Assembly (NCBI RefSeq): GCF_019303475.1
Contig: NZ_JABLSI010000018.1
Coordinates: forward strand, 1 to 64,000
Direction: 5' to 3'
Origin: Streptomyces sp. JJ38
Lineage (GTDB): Bacteria; Actinomycetota; Actinomycetes; Streptomycetales; Streptomycetaceae
DNA: 64,000 bases
In this document: positions 10,172 through 17,917 of the stretch, piece by piece
How positions within the stretch are numbered: the first letter of the stretch is position 1
Layout of the letters: the number at the start of each line of letters is the position of its first letter
Position numbers and translations under genes: made by a program
Notes under the pieces: model-generated
The model's input: the letters and a program-made list of their open reading frames with translations, nothing else
What the model was told of the DNA's origin: nothing
Databases searched by the model: none

Positions 10172-10675
10172 ATGGACCCACTCACCGAAAAGGACATCCG
10201 CACGAGCTTCGTCAACTGCAGCAAGGGTGAGGCCAGCCGGCTGCGGCTGCCGACGGGCTTCCCCGACACCCCCTGGGAAGACCTCGACTACCTCGGCTGG
10301 ACCGACCCGACGGCACCGCAGCGCTCCCTCATCGTCATGCCCGGCGCCGGAGGCCCCCTCGGCATCCTGCTGCGCAGCGCCACCGGCAAGCCCACCGGCG
10401 CCGTCAGGTCCAGCATGTGCCAGATCTGCCTCACCGGGCACGACCTCGCGGGCGTCCGCCTCCTCGTCGCCCCGCGCGCGGGCGCCGCCGGCCGTCAGGG
10501 CAACTCCGTCGGCCAGTACATCTGCGCCGACCTCGCCTGCTCCCTCTACCTCCGCGGCAAGCGCCAGCCCGCCCTGCGGCTCGTCCGGCACCCCGAGTCC
10601 CTCACGCTCCAGGAGCGCGTCGACCGCGCCATGGCCAACCTCACCGCCTTCGCCGCCAAGGTCACCGCCCGCTGA
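10172..10675 (+). CDS. FBP-domain protein, FusB-type elongation factor G-binding protein
   Basis: A 167-aa protein with an N-terminal helical part and a C-terminal treble-clef zinc finger: C83-x2-C86 (SMCQICLTG) and C118-x4-C123 (CADLACSLYLRGK). This is the arrangement of staphylococcal FusB/FusC, which bind EF-G and release it from the ribosome in the presence of fusidic acid. Actinobacterial FBP-domain homologues share the fold; whether this one protects against fusidic acid is not known. ATG 52 bases after the VOC gene, so it may have its own promoter. The target gene fusA is 34 kb downstream. Confidence 0.8.
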   Translation: MDPLTEKDIRTSFVNCSKGEASRLRLPTGFPDTPWEDLDYLGWTDPTAPQRSLIVMPGAGGPLGILLRSATGKPTGAVRSSMCQICLTGHDLAGVRLLVAPRAGAAGRQGNSVGQYICADLACSLYLRGKRQPALRLVRHPESLTLQERVDRAMANLTAFAAKVTAR

Positions 10676-10686
10676 GCCCGCCTGGC

Positions 10687-11331
10687 CTAACGGCGCCAGA
10701 ACAGGTGGTGCACCACCCCGCTCGGGCTGGGCACGACCTCCAGGTGGAACCGGTCGAGCAACTCCTCGGGGGACTCCCACAGGCGCACCCCGGACCCGAG
10801 CTCCACGGGCGCCACGGCCACGTGCAGCGTGTCGACGAGATCGGCGTCCACGAACTCCCGGATCGTGGTGACCCCGCCCCCGAGTCGGACGTCCCCGCCC
10901 TCCGCCGCCTCGCGCGCCCGCTTCAGGACATCGGCCGGGTCCCCGGAGACGAAGTGGAACGTGGTGTCCGAGAGCGTGAACGAGGGCCGCTCGTGGTGCG
11001 TCATGACGAACACCGGGGTGTGGAACGGCGGCTCGTCACCCCACCAGCCGCGCCACTCGTGGTCCTGCCACGGCCCGCGCTGCGGCCCGAACTTGTTGCG
11101 GCCCATGATCTCGGCGCCGATGTTGCGCGCGAAGTCCCGCGTGAAGTAGTCGTCCAGCCCACGGCTCCCGCCGGGGTCCGTCCGCCCCGGCCAGCTCGCC
11201 GTCGCCCCGGCCCACGCGAAGAGCTCACCCGGGTCGACGTGGCCGAAAGGGCGCTCCAGGCTCTGGTCTTCCCCGGCGGCGATGCCGTCCCGCGAGACGC
11301 TGAAGTTCTGCACCCGCAGAAGCTGTGTCAC
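10687..11331 (-). CDS. Dihydrofolate reductase/RibD C-terminal-like family protein
   Basis: A 214-aa cytosolic protein of the RibD_C (DHFR-fold) superfamily, probably an NADPH-dependent reductase of unknown substrate. Typical pieces are VQNFSVSRDGIAAG at the start, GAEIMGRNKF in the middle, PVFVMTHHERPSF, and the nucleotide-binding GGDVRLGGGVTTIREFVDADLVD. The GTG at 11331 was chosen because GAGGAGG lies seven bases upstream; an upstream extension would be Arg-rich and unlike the family. It is convergent with the FBP gene (11-base gap). Confidence 0.82.
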   Translation of the reverse strand: MTQLLRVQNFSVSRDGIAAGEDQSLERPFGHVDPGELFAWAGATASWPGRTDPGGSRGLDDYFTRDFARNIGAEIMGRNKFGPQRGPWQDHEWRGWWGDEPPFHTPVFVMTHHERPSFTLSDTTFHFVSGDPADVLKRAREAAEGGDVRLGGGVTTIREFVDADLVDTLHVAVAPVELGSGVRLWESPEELLDRFHLEVVPSPSGVVHHLFWRR

Positions 11332-11485
11332 GGCTTCCTCCTCTGCTGTCGATGACAGTGAGAGAGACTCCCCGCCGGGGCGAAACTCATCGCCGCCCCG
11401 CCGAGCAGCACGCGACGGGGGCCGCCGTCGGGACGCCCCCGGCGACAACGCCCCCGTTGCGCCCTGCCCGCGCGGGAGCGGTCCG

Positions 11486-11974
11486 TCAGCGGTAGTTGAC
11501 GAACTGGAGCGCGAAGTCGAAGTCCTTGCCCTTCAGCAGGGCGATGACCTCCTGCAGCGCGTCCCGGCTCTTCGAGCTCACCCGGAGCTCGTCACCCTGC
11601 ACCTGCGCCTTGACGCCCTTCGGCCCCTCGTCACGGATGACCTTGGCCACCTTCTTCGCGTTGTCCTGGGAGATGCCCTCCTGGATCGAGCTGAAGATCT
11701 TGTACTCCTTGCCCGACGCCTGCGGCTCGCCCGACTCCAGGGCCTTCAGCGAGATCCCGCGCTTGACCAGCTTGGTCTCGAAGATGTCGAGGACCGCCTT
11801 CGCGCGCTCTTCGGAGTTGGCACGGATCTCGATCTTCTCGCCCGACCAGGCGATGCTCGCTCCCACGCCCTTGAAGTCGTACCGCGTCGAGATCTCCTTG
11901 GCGGCCTGGTTGAGGGCGTTGTCGACCTCCTGCCGGTCGACCTTCGAGACGATGTCGAAACTGGAGTCGGCCAT
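11486..11974 (-). CDS. YajQ family nucleotide-binding protein
   Basis: A 162-aa protein of the UPF0234/YajQ family: two ferredoxin-like domains with the start [20 protein letters not shown] and the signature [10 protein letters not shown] (about residues 26-35). YajQ homologues bind nucleotides, and in Xanthomonas one is a cyclic-di-GMP effector; no role is established in Streptomyces. Length and start are standard. It is transcribed away from the tRNA-Tyr gene. Confidence 0.93.
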   Translation of the reverse strand: MADSSFDIVSKVDRQEVDNALNQAAKEISTRYDFKGVGASIAWSGEKIEIRANSEERAKAVLDIFETKLVKRGISLKALESGEPQASGKEYKIFSSIQEGISQDNAKKVAKVIRDEGPKGVKAQVQGDELRVSSKSRDALQEVIALLKGKDFDFALQFVNYR

Positions 11975-12159
11975 CGTTGGTTGGCTCCTCGTACGTAGAT
12001 CCGGTTGGGACGACGGCCCGCCCTACGGCGTCCGCGCCCGCCCAGCCTAGCCCTGTCGCCCCCTCCGGGCCGCTGATCAACCGAGTGGCGAAGCACCCCC
12101 ACCCATCAGGTATGGTTTACCCCGTCGTCGAGGAGCGCGACTCCGGACGGCGAACCCCA

Positions 12160-12241
<82 letters not shown>

Positions 12242-12250
12242 CAGGAACGC

Positions 12251-12291
12251 AAGAGGCCCCTGACCTGCATACAAGCAGGCAGGGGCCTCTT
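12251..12291 (+). terminator. Intrinsic terminator after tRNA-Tyr
   Basis: AAGAGGCCCCTG pairs with CAGGGGCCTCTT, and an inner CCTGC/GCAGG extends the stem with one bulged A; the loop is ATACAA. It starts ten bases after the tRNA. Confidence 0.85.
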
Positions 12292-12474
12292 CGTGTCGGT
12301 GCCCACGGGAGTGCCGGACTGTCTCACCCCGTCCCGTTCGATCACGTCCTCTACCAGTGGTTCTGGACGAGCCGTGGACGGGCGTCGGGTGGGTGACCTG
12401 CACCTATGGGGCATGCGTGGGGCTCAGAGGGACGGCGTCCCCCGCTCCCCCAACCGAGCGGAGATTTCAGCCGC

Positions 12475-13225
12475 GTGGTGGACCTCCACTCCAAGAGTCT
12501 CACGCTCGCCCAGCACCGCGAAGTCCTGGCGCTCTCCGACTGGCTCGCGCTCCTGGTTGGCTGCGTCGAGTACGACATGGGCAACCGCCACGGCGCCGAG
12601 TCAACGCGCCGGGCCGCGCTCTCACTCGCCACTGAGACCGGCCACGGCGACCGAGGTATTGTCGCCGCCGCGCAAGCTGGCGCCAAACGTGCCGCGAACC
12701 ACGGTGTCGCCGTGTAGCGGGCTCCGCAGGAAGCGAAGGCATGGGCCCGCGTTGGGGACCGCCGACAGGCCGAGGTGGCGCTCGACCGTGGTCGGCGCCT
12801 CTTGGAAGGCATGCTCTTTTCAGAGAACCTGGACGACCACTTCGTCGCTGCCCCGGCGAGGTTCGACTTACGCGATGGACTGCTATCGCCTCGTCGGTGA
12901 AAACCGGCTTGCCCGCAACCTCGCGGAACAAATCCTACGCGACGGCACCGACTTCGACGGTACCGAACGCTCCCCGATGCGCAACGCTGAAGCCCGCGTC
13001 ACCCTCGGAGTGACTGCAGCGCGGAGTGGAGACCTTGAGCAAGCGCTCGTGCACGGTCAGGGTGCTCTGACGGGCGCACGGCAATCCACCCTCTCTTTGG
13101 TAATGGCAAGTCGTGAATTGTCGGTGACTCTTAGATCTCATTTTGGCGATGATCCAGCAACGGTGGATTATCTCTCGCCTCTTCGTGAGCTTGGAGAGGA
13201 AATCGAAGGTTCCATGCGCGCCTGA
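12475..13225 (+). pseudogene. Decayed XRE-type regulator with TPR-like C-terminal region
   Basis: Two frames read in succession give the C-terminal part of a common Streptomyces regulator family (helix-turn-helix plus TPR-like repeats). From 12475 the frame reads VVDLHSKSLTL...LALLVGCVEYDMGNRHGAESTRRAALSL. It meets an in-frame TAG at 12715-12717 where relatives have a Gln, continues as EAKAWARVGDRRQAEVALDRGRRLLEG, then shifts frame near 12868 (the pattern FDFYAMDCYR lacks two bases) and ends as MDCYRLVGEN...RELGEEIEGSMRA at 13225. About 20 residues are also missing after ATETGHGD, and the DNA-binding N terminus is absent. Family comparison is from memory. Non-functional. Confidence 0.75.
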
Positions 13226-13239
13226 AGGCTGCTTGGGGG

Positions 13240-13788
13240 TCAATGCAAGGAGTGCCCACTGGTTCGATCGACAACCGTAATTGGTGTTGCATCGTGACCA
13301 GAAGTGCCATCATGATCGGCGACGTCGATCAAGAGGCGGAACAACCAAATCAGACGAATGGCTCGCAGTGCGCCAAGCAAAATCAAAGCCTGAACCACCC
13401 AGCCGAGCCATCCAAGCTCCCTTCCTGAGTCCGCGATCATGATAAGCAGGCAACCACCGGACACGGATACCATGGACGTCAGAATGCTGACCCAGTTTCT
13501 GCGCAGACTGGGACCGAAGCGTTGCCGTAGAAATGTCATGCGCTGCCCCGAGTTCGAGGCGTACTGACTGATCGCCGCTGCTCCAAACCCCCCAACGATA
13601 GCAGCAACCGAGGCAACGGCGGCGTAAATGTTCATCCGCTGCCCGGCCGGATGCTCGGACAGGGCATGGTGGTTCAGCCAGAGAGCGCTAAGCAAAGTGG
13701 CTAGGGCCGCAACAAATAGGTCCGTCGATGGATGTTCGCCCCAGATATCGTGTAGCCGCCGACTAGCACGCGCCGCCCATGCGCTCAT
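13240..13788 (-). CDS. Four-helix membrane protein of unknown function
   Basis: A 182-aa protein with a short basic cytosolic start (RASRRLHDIW) and four predicted membrane helices: about residues 22-42, 52-75, 99-118 and 125-150. There is no signal peptide and no recognised domain. RBS GAGGGGG precedes the ATG at 13788. It is 27 bases downstream of the 357-aa gene on the same strand and is probably cotranscribed with it. Base composition is less GC-rich than the flanking core genes. The context (next to a tRNA integration site, beside a pseudogene) suggests recent acquisition. Function not recognised. Confidence 0.7.
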   Translation of the reverse strand: MSAWAARASRRLHDIWGEHPSTDLFVAALATLLSALWLNHHALSEHPAGQRMNIYAAVASVAAIVGGFGAAAISQYASNSGQRMTFLRQRFGPSLRRNWVSILTSMVSVSGGCLLIMIADSGRELGWLGWVVQALILLGALRAIRLIWLFRLLIDVADHDGTSGHDATPITVVDRTSGHSLH

Positions 13789-13815
13789 GTCTGCCCCCTC
13801 CGACTGCTTGGCAGC

Positions 13816-14889
13816 CTAGGGCACAGCACTGACAGCCTCCCGGAGCTCGCGCTCATGCTGCGAGGCGACGTCCAAGACTGCGTGTACGGCAGCTTCGTAC
13901 CAGGGGGCGTGACCCTCGCTCCTCCTGAGCGTGACGGTCTTGCGGGAAGTGATGTGGTCCGAGACGAAGTTGATCCTGTCCTCTGCCAGGCTGCCATCTG
14001 AAGATTCGAGGGACACATGGGCAATGGCGCGATCAACCGACCCGTCTGGCCCAATTAGGCTTCCGAACTCGGACATGAAGCGCTGTACGTCTTCCCTGAG
14101 GCGGCGCTCGCCACGCGCACGCGAGGTATCGCGACCGAAGCGGCGCTGCTTTGGGACTTTGATGGTGAGTGTGATCAATGCATCGGGATTGCACCTGTGG
14201 GCATCGCGCGAGAATTGACCCAAACCGCCAGAATCTGCCGGGAACATCGTGGGGCCGGGCATGAGGCGCATCTCGAAAAGGTGGACAGCTTCGGCGTTGT
14301 TGATTTTTTCCCAAGCATTTTTTCCGACGAGCGGCCTAATTGCCAAGTCTTCGGCGATTCCTGAATCCATGCTGTTGAGCCACCTCTGAAGTGCAGTGGG
14401 TCGAGGGGCCGAGGCACTGCTTTGAATGGCTCCGATTACGTTCCCGAATGGCAGGAAGCAAACGATCGTTGTATCAACGATGTGGCGATTTCCCTCAAGT
14501 TGCAGGTCGTCGATACGTCCATGATCCCAGTCAACCTGCTGAACATCGCCGTCGCGGAGGCGGGCCAACACCAAATGGTGGGTTCCGTGCATTTCGATGG
14601 GTTCTCCGACGTATACATCCTCGCCGTCTGTGTACCGACGCTGTCGCATCCCCAAATGCGCAAGGTTCCTGAGCACCGTAGGCCATTCTAGGTGACGCAT
14701 GCGTGGGTCGCCGGCTTCCTTGGGCCGGACAACCTCGTAGAAAGCAACGGTCTTTTTGCGGCCAGCGCTACTCAACGGTAGCCACCCCCCGATGGGTTGA
14801 TGCCCGTCCATGCCTTGCGCGACAGTATGCCGCCATGCCTGCGTTACTTCCAGTGAATGAATCATCTCTGTGGGTGTCCAGTCGGTCAT
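13816..14889 (-). CDS. Unknown 357-aa soluble protein, partner of the four-helix membrane protein
   Basis: Soluble protein without signal peptide or membrane segment. The N-terminal part contains RKKTVAFYEVV (about residues 44-54), a strand-like opening reminiscent of poorly described phage-resistance-linked families (DUF4747/DUF6731 type), but this is not certain. The middle carries VHLFEMRLMPGPTMFP and a run of basic residues (KVPKQRRFGRDTSRARGERR), the C-terminal part a long acidic and then helical segment. The frame is intact over its full length with good codon bias, so it is a real gene. First gene of a probable two-gene operon with 13240-13788; lower GC than the surroundings. A defence or conflict role is only an inference from context. 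Confidence 0.65.
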   Translation of the reverse strand: MTDWTPTEMIHSLEVTQAWRHTVAQGMDGHQPIGGWLPLSSAGRKKTVAFYEVVRPKEAGDPRMRHLEWPTVLRNLAHLGMRQRRYTDGEDVYVGEPIEMHGTHHLVLARLRDGDVQQVDWDHGRIDDLQLEGNRHIVDTTIVCFLPFGNVIGAIQSSASAPRPTALQRWLNSMDSGIAEDLAIRPLVGKNAWEKINNAEAVHLFEMRLMPGPTMFPADSGGLGQFSRDAHRCNPDALITLTIKVPKQRRFGRDTSRARGERRLREDVQRFMSEFGSLIGPDGSVDRAIAHVSLESSDGSLAEDRINFVSDHITSRKTVTLRRSEGHAPWYEAAVHAVLDVASQHERELREAVSAVP

Positions 14890-15030
14890 GCTAGCCGAAA
14901 CCGTTCAAGCGTTCGATAATCTTCCCTGGGGCGGACCTGATCGCAAGGGTGGTGCTCTTGCGGCTTGACTCAGGGCAAGGTTCCAGGGCTGTTCCGCATG
15001 AACTTTTCGAGCGCGGCGTCCCGCGACTAG

Positions 15031-15327
15031 ATCCAGGAGGTCCGCCACGCGTCGGGATACGCAACAGGATTCACGGCGAGCATCAACTGGTACCGGAACC
15101 TTGACCGCAACTGGCATCTCCTGGCGGACGTGGACCCGGTCATCCGGCAGCCCGCGCTCATGGTCTATGGCGACAGGGACTTGGTCCAACGGGGTGAGAA
15201 CCTGGGGGATTTCGTGCCCAACGTGGAGGTGGTCAGCCTTGATTGCGGTCACTGGATCCAGCAGGAGAAGCCGGAGGAGACGAACCAGGCGATTCTGACG
15301 TGGCTGGAACGGCAGGACGCCGGCTGA
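15031..15327 (+). pseudogene. C-terminal remnant of an alpha/beta hydrolase (epoxide hydrolase type)
   Basis: 98 codons are open after an in-frame TAG at 15028-15030. They read GYATGFTASINWYRNLDRNW, then PALMVYGDRDLV, then VVSLDCGHWIQQEKPEETNQ. This is the end of an epoxide-hydrolase-like alpha/beta hydrolase: the cap helix, the acid-residue strand and the catalytic His (GHW). The nucleophile elbow and the whole N-terminal half are missing and no start codon is credible, so it is a gene fragment. It marks the right side of the variable stretch after tRNA-Tyr. Confidence 0.75.
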
Positions 15328-15515
15328 CCGCGACATGACGGGACGGTTCGTGGGAAGTGGCCGTCCCGCTCAACCGACAACGCGTCGCCGAGGCGGAACG
15401 GCGCGGCCCGGTGGGGGACGCCCGGGTGAGCCGCGGCGGACGCGCGCTCGTCGCCCGGCTCCACGGCATCGGCCTCGCCGGGTCCGCGGGCCGGGATGCC
15501 GGTTCCCGGTGGGGG

Positions 15516-16028
15516 TCAGGCGTTCCGGGTGTCGTCGGGCGGGGGCAGCGCCGCGGTGAGCCGGCGGAGGAGGTCCGCGAGGTGCGCCGCCTCCTCGTCG
15601 TCGAGCCCGGCGAGGAGGCGGCGCTGGTTGTCCAGGTGGACGGCGATGAGCTCGTCGGTCAGCGCCGCGCCCGCGGGGGTGAGGGTGATGAGGCGGCCGC
15701 GGGAGTCTGCCTCGTCGACGGTGCGGGCGACGAGGCCGCGGGCCACGAGCCGGTCGACCCGCTTGGTGATCGCGCCGGTCGTGACGACGGTGGTGCGGCT
15801 GAGTTCGCCGGCGGACAGGGTGTAGGGCTCGCCGGCGCGTCGAAGCGCGGCCAGCAGGTCGAAGTCGCCGCTGCCCAGCCCCGCGTCGGCGAACGGCGGC
15901 CGCAGGCGCTGGTCGAGGGTGGCGGTGAGCCGGAAGAGCCTGCCGACGACCAGCATCGGCGTCGCGTCCAGGTCGGGGCGCTCGCGCTGCCACTGGTCGA
16001 CGATCGCGGCGATGGCGTCCGGCTGCAT
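15516..16028 (-). CDS. MarR family transcriptional regulator
   Basis: A 170-aa winged-helix repressor. The central wHTH spans about residues 55-125: FDLLAALRRAGEPYTLSAGELSRTT, then GAITKRVDRLVARGLVART (recognition helix) and DSRGRLITLTPAG (wing). N- and C-terminal helices form the dimer interface. It is divergent from the MFS exporter gene, with a 20-base perfect palindrome in the shared promoter region, so it most likely represses both itself and the exporter and is released by a small ligand, possibly the exported compound. Confidence 0.9.
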   Translation of the reverse strand: MQPDAIAAIVDQWQRERPDLDATPMLVVGRLFRLTATLDQRLRPPFADAGLGSGDFDLLAALRRAGEPYTLSAGELSRTTVVTTGAITKRVDRLVARGLVARTVDEADSRGRLITLTPAGAALTDELIAVHLDNQRRLLAGLDDEEAAHLADLLRRLTAALPPPDDTRNA

Positions 16029-16057
16029 GCCTTCACTGTATCTTCCGCGGATGATAA

Positions 16058-16077
16058 ATATCTTCCATGGAAGATAT
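16058..16077. promoter_or_regulatory. Perfect 20-bp palindrome, likely MarR operator
   Basis: ATATCTTCCATGGAAGATAT reads the same on both strands and lies 30 bases from the marR start, between the divergent marR and MFS genes. A further half-site TATCTTCC occurs at 16039-16046. It is AT-rich compared with its surroundings. Confidence 0.75.
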
Positions 16078-16175
16078 GCGCGTGCTCCACGCGTCCCCGC
16101 CCGTCGTCCAAGGTTCCGACGCCGCCCGCCACCCCGCTCTCATCAGCACGTGCGCCTGTTCGAAGCGAGGGCCCG

Positions 16176-17435
16176 GTGAGCTCGACCGCACCTGAGGCGG
16201 GCGCGTCCGCGCGCCGCCGGCTCATCGCCGCGAGTCTGGTCAGTTCGATCGGCAACGGCATCTACGTGCCGTTGACCATGCTGTTCGTCCTCGCGCTCAC
16301 CGGGCTGTCCCTGACCTCGATCGGCACCGGCCTGACGGTCGCCGGGCTCTGTGCGCTGGGCTTCATGCCGGCCGCGGGCATCCTCATCGACCGGTTCGGC
16401 GGGCGGCAGGTCCTCATCGGCGTGCTCGCGCTGCGTGCGATCGGCTTCGCCGTCTACCCGTTGGCCGACTCCTATCCCGCCTTCCTGGTGATCGCCCTGC
16501 TGGTGGCGGTCGGGACGTGGGCCTCCGGGGCCAGCCAGCACGCGCTGATCGGCGACATCGCCCAAGGTGCCGAGCGGGACCGGCTCCTGGCGTGGGACCG
16601 CAGCCTGCGCAACGCCGGAATGGGGTGCGGCAGTCTGGCCACGGCCGGCATGCTGGCGTGGAACGACACCATCGGCTTCATCGTGGCGGCCGAGGCTCTG
16701 GCCGGGCTCTTCGCCCTGGCCGCGGTACTGGTCGCCCGCATCCCGAACGTCCGCGGTGACGTCGCACGCCGCCCCGAGGCGCGAGGAGGGTACCGGCGGG
16801 TCCTCGCCGACCGGCCCTACCTGCTCATCACGACGGCCAACTTCCTGATCGCCTTCGGCTACACCGCCCAGGCCATCGCCCTCCCGGTGTTCCTGACGCG
16901 TGACGTCGCCCTGCCGGACGCCCTGGCCGGGCTCGTCTTCGCGGTCAACACCGTTCTCGTCGCCGTTCTCGGCGTGCCCGTCGCCCGCCTGACCCTGCGC
17001 GGCCGGCGGACGCGCACGGCCGCGCTCGGCGCCGTCGGCTTCGCGCTCTCGTTCGCCGCGTTCGCCGCGCTGCCCCGGCTCGTCGGCGGTCCGGACGCCA
17101 TCGTCGCCGTCCTGGCCGTCGCCGTGCTCTACACCGCCGCCGAACTCGTCCACTCCGCGCCGTCGCAGGGCCTGTCCGTCCAGGCCGCGCCGGACCACCT
17201 GAAAGGACGGTACCTGTCGGCCTACCAGCTCTCCTGGTCCCTCTGTAGCACCATCGCGCCCATGCTGCTGGGGCTGCTGCTCGACGCGGGGGAATGGCAC
17301 CTGTGGGCGGTTCTCGCCGTCATGGTCCTGGCCGGCGCGGCCATCCTGCTGCGCGCCGAACGCACGCTCCCCGCCCATACGCTCACGCCCCGGGCCCCGG
17401 CCGCCACCCCGACGCCGCGGAAGGTCGCCCGATGA
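16176..17435 (+). CDS. MFS transporter, probable drug/metabolite exporter
   Basis: A 419-aa major facilitator with about 12 membrane helices. The first helix pair starts RRLIAASLVSSIGNGIYVPL, the conserved loop 2-3 motif appears as GILIDRFGGRQ (about residues 69-79), and the central cytosolic loop contains RRPEARGGYRRVLADRPY. The GTG at 16176 follows a 147-base promoter region containing the MarR palindrome. Divergent pairing with marR suggests ligand-induced export; the substrate is unknown. Confidence 0.87.
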   Translation: MSSTAPEAGASARRRLIAASLVSSIGNGIYVPLTMLFVLALTGLSLTSIGTGLTVAGLCALGFMPAAGILIDRFGGRQVLIGVLALRAIGFAVYPLADSYPAFLVIALLVAVGTWASGASQHALIGDIAQGAERDRLLAWDRSLRNAGMGCGSLATAGMLAWNDTIGFIVAAEALAGLFALAAVLVARIPNVRGDVARRPEARGGYRRVLADRPYLLITTANFLIAFGYTAQAIALPVFLTRDVALPDALAGLVFAVNTVLVAVLGVPVARLTLRGRRTRTAALGAVGFALSFAAFAALPRLVGGPDAIVAVLAVAVLYTAAELVHSAPSQGLSVQAAPDHLKGRYLSAYQLSWSLCSTIAPMLLGLLLDAGEWHLWAVLAVMVLAGAAILLRAERTLPAHTLTPRAPAATPTPRKVAR

Positions 17436-17500
17436 CGGGGCGGGGGCCGGGGAACTAGGGTGACGGGACGTCAGGCAGGGCGTGGGTGAACGGGGGCGGA

Positions 17501-17917
17501 ATGGACGCGCAGATCGTCGAGTTGGCGCGGGCCGCGGGGACGGCCGTCGTCGGGGCGCTGGCGACCGAGGCGTGGCAGTCGGCGCGGGACGGGCTGATGG
17601 GGCTGTGGCAGCGGGTGCACCCGGAGCGGGCCGAGGGCGTCGGGGCGGAGCTGGCGGCGTCCCGGGACGAGCTGCTGGCGGCCCGGGAGGCCGGGGACGA
17701 GCTGGCCGAGGAGGAGCTGCGCACCGAGTGGCAGGCCCGGGTCCGGCGGCTGCTGGTCGAGCGCCCGGAGCTGGCGGACGAGCTGCGGGTGCTGTTGGAC
17801 GAGCTGCGGCCCGCGCAGCCGGAGCAGGCGGGGACGACGGTGACGTTGAACGCCACGGCGTCCGGGCGGGCCCGGGTCTACCAGGCGGGCCGCGACCAGC
17901 GCGTCGGTGAGGGATGA
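17501..17917 (+). CDS. Small helical effector-like protein with C-terminal amyloid-type motif (NLR partner)
   Basis: A 138-aa protein from ATG 17501 (an in-frame GTG at 17486 is possible). The first 40 residues form a hydrophobic/amphipathic helix pair (ELARAAGTAVVGALATEAW), followed by charged Leu/Glu/Arg-rich helices. After a linker the C terminus ends with GRARVYQAGRDQRV (residues 122-135). A near-copy of that motif opens the protein encoded next door. This layout matches bacterial cell-death effectors of the Bell type paired with NLR proteins through short amyloid-forming motifs. A -10-like TAGGGT lies at 17456-17461. The stop overlaps the next ATG (ATGA). Function is inferred, not shown. 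Confidence 0.65.
   Translation: MDAQIVELARAAGTAVVGALATEAWQSARDGLMGLWQRVHPERAEGVGAELAASRDELLAAREAGDELAEEELRTEWQARVRRLLVERPELADELRVLLDELRPAQPEQAGTTVTLNATASGRARVYQAGRDQRVGEG

Noticed and set aside
12242-15400. A second tRNA-Tyr 3' end as an att site
   Set aside because: I scanned for the T-arm sequence GGTTCGAATCC and found no second copy.
15357-16175. Long N-terminal extension of the MFS gene reading back over marR
   Set aside because: It overlaps marR on the other strand and the true exporter start has a promoter region in front of it.
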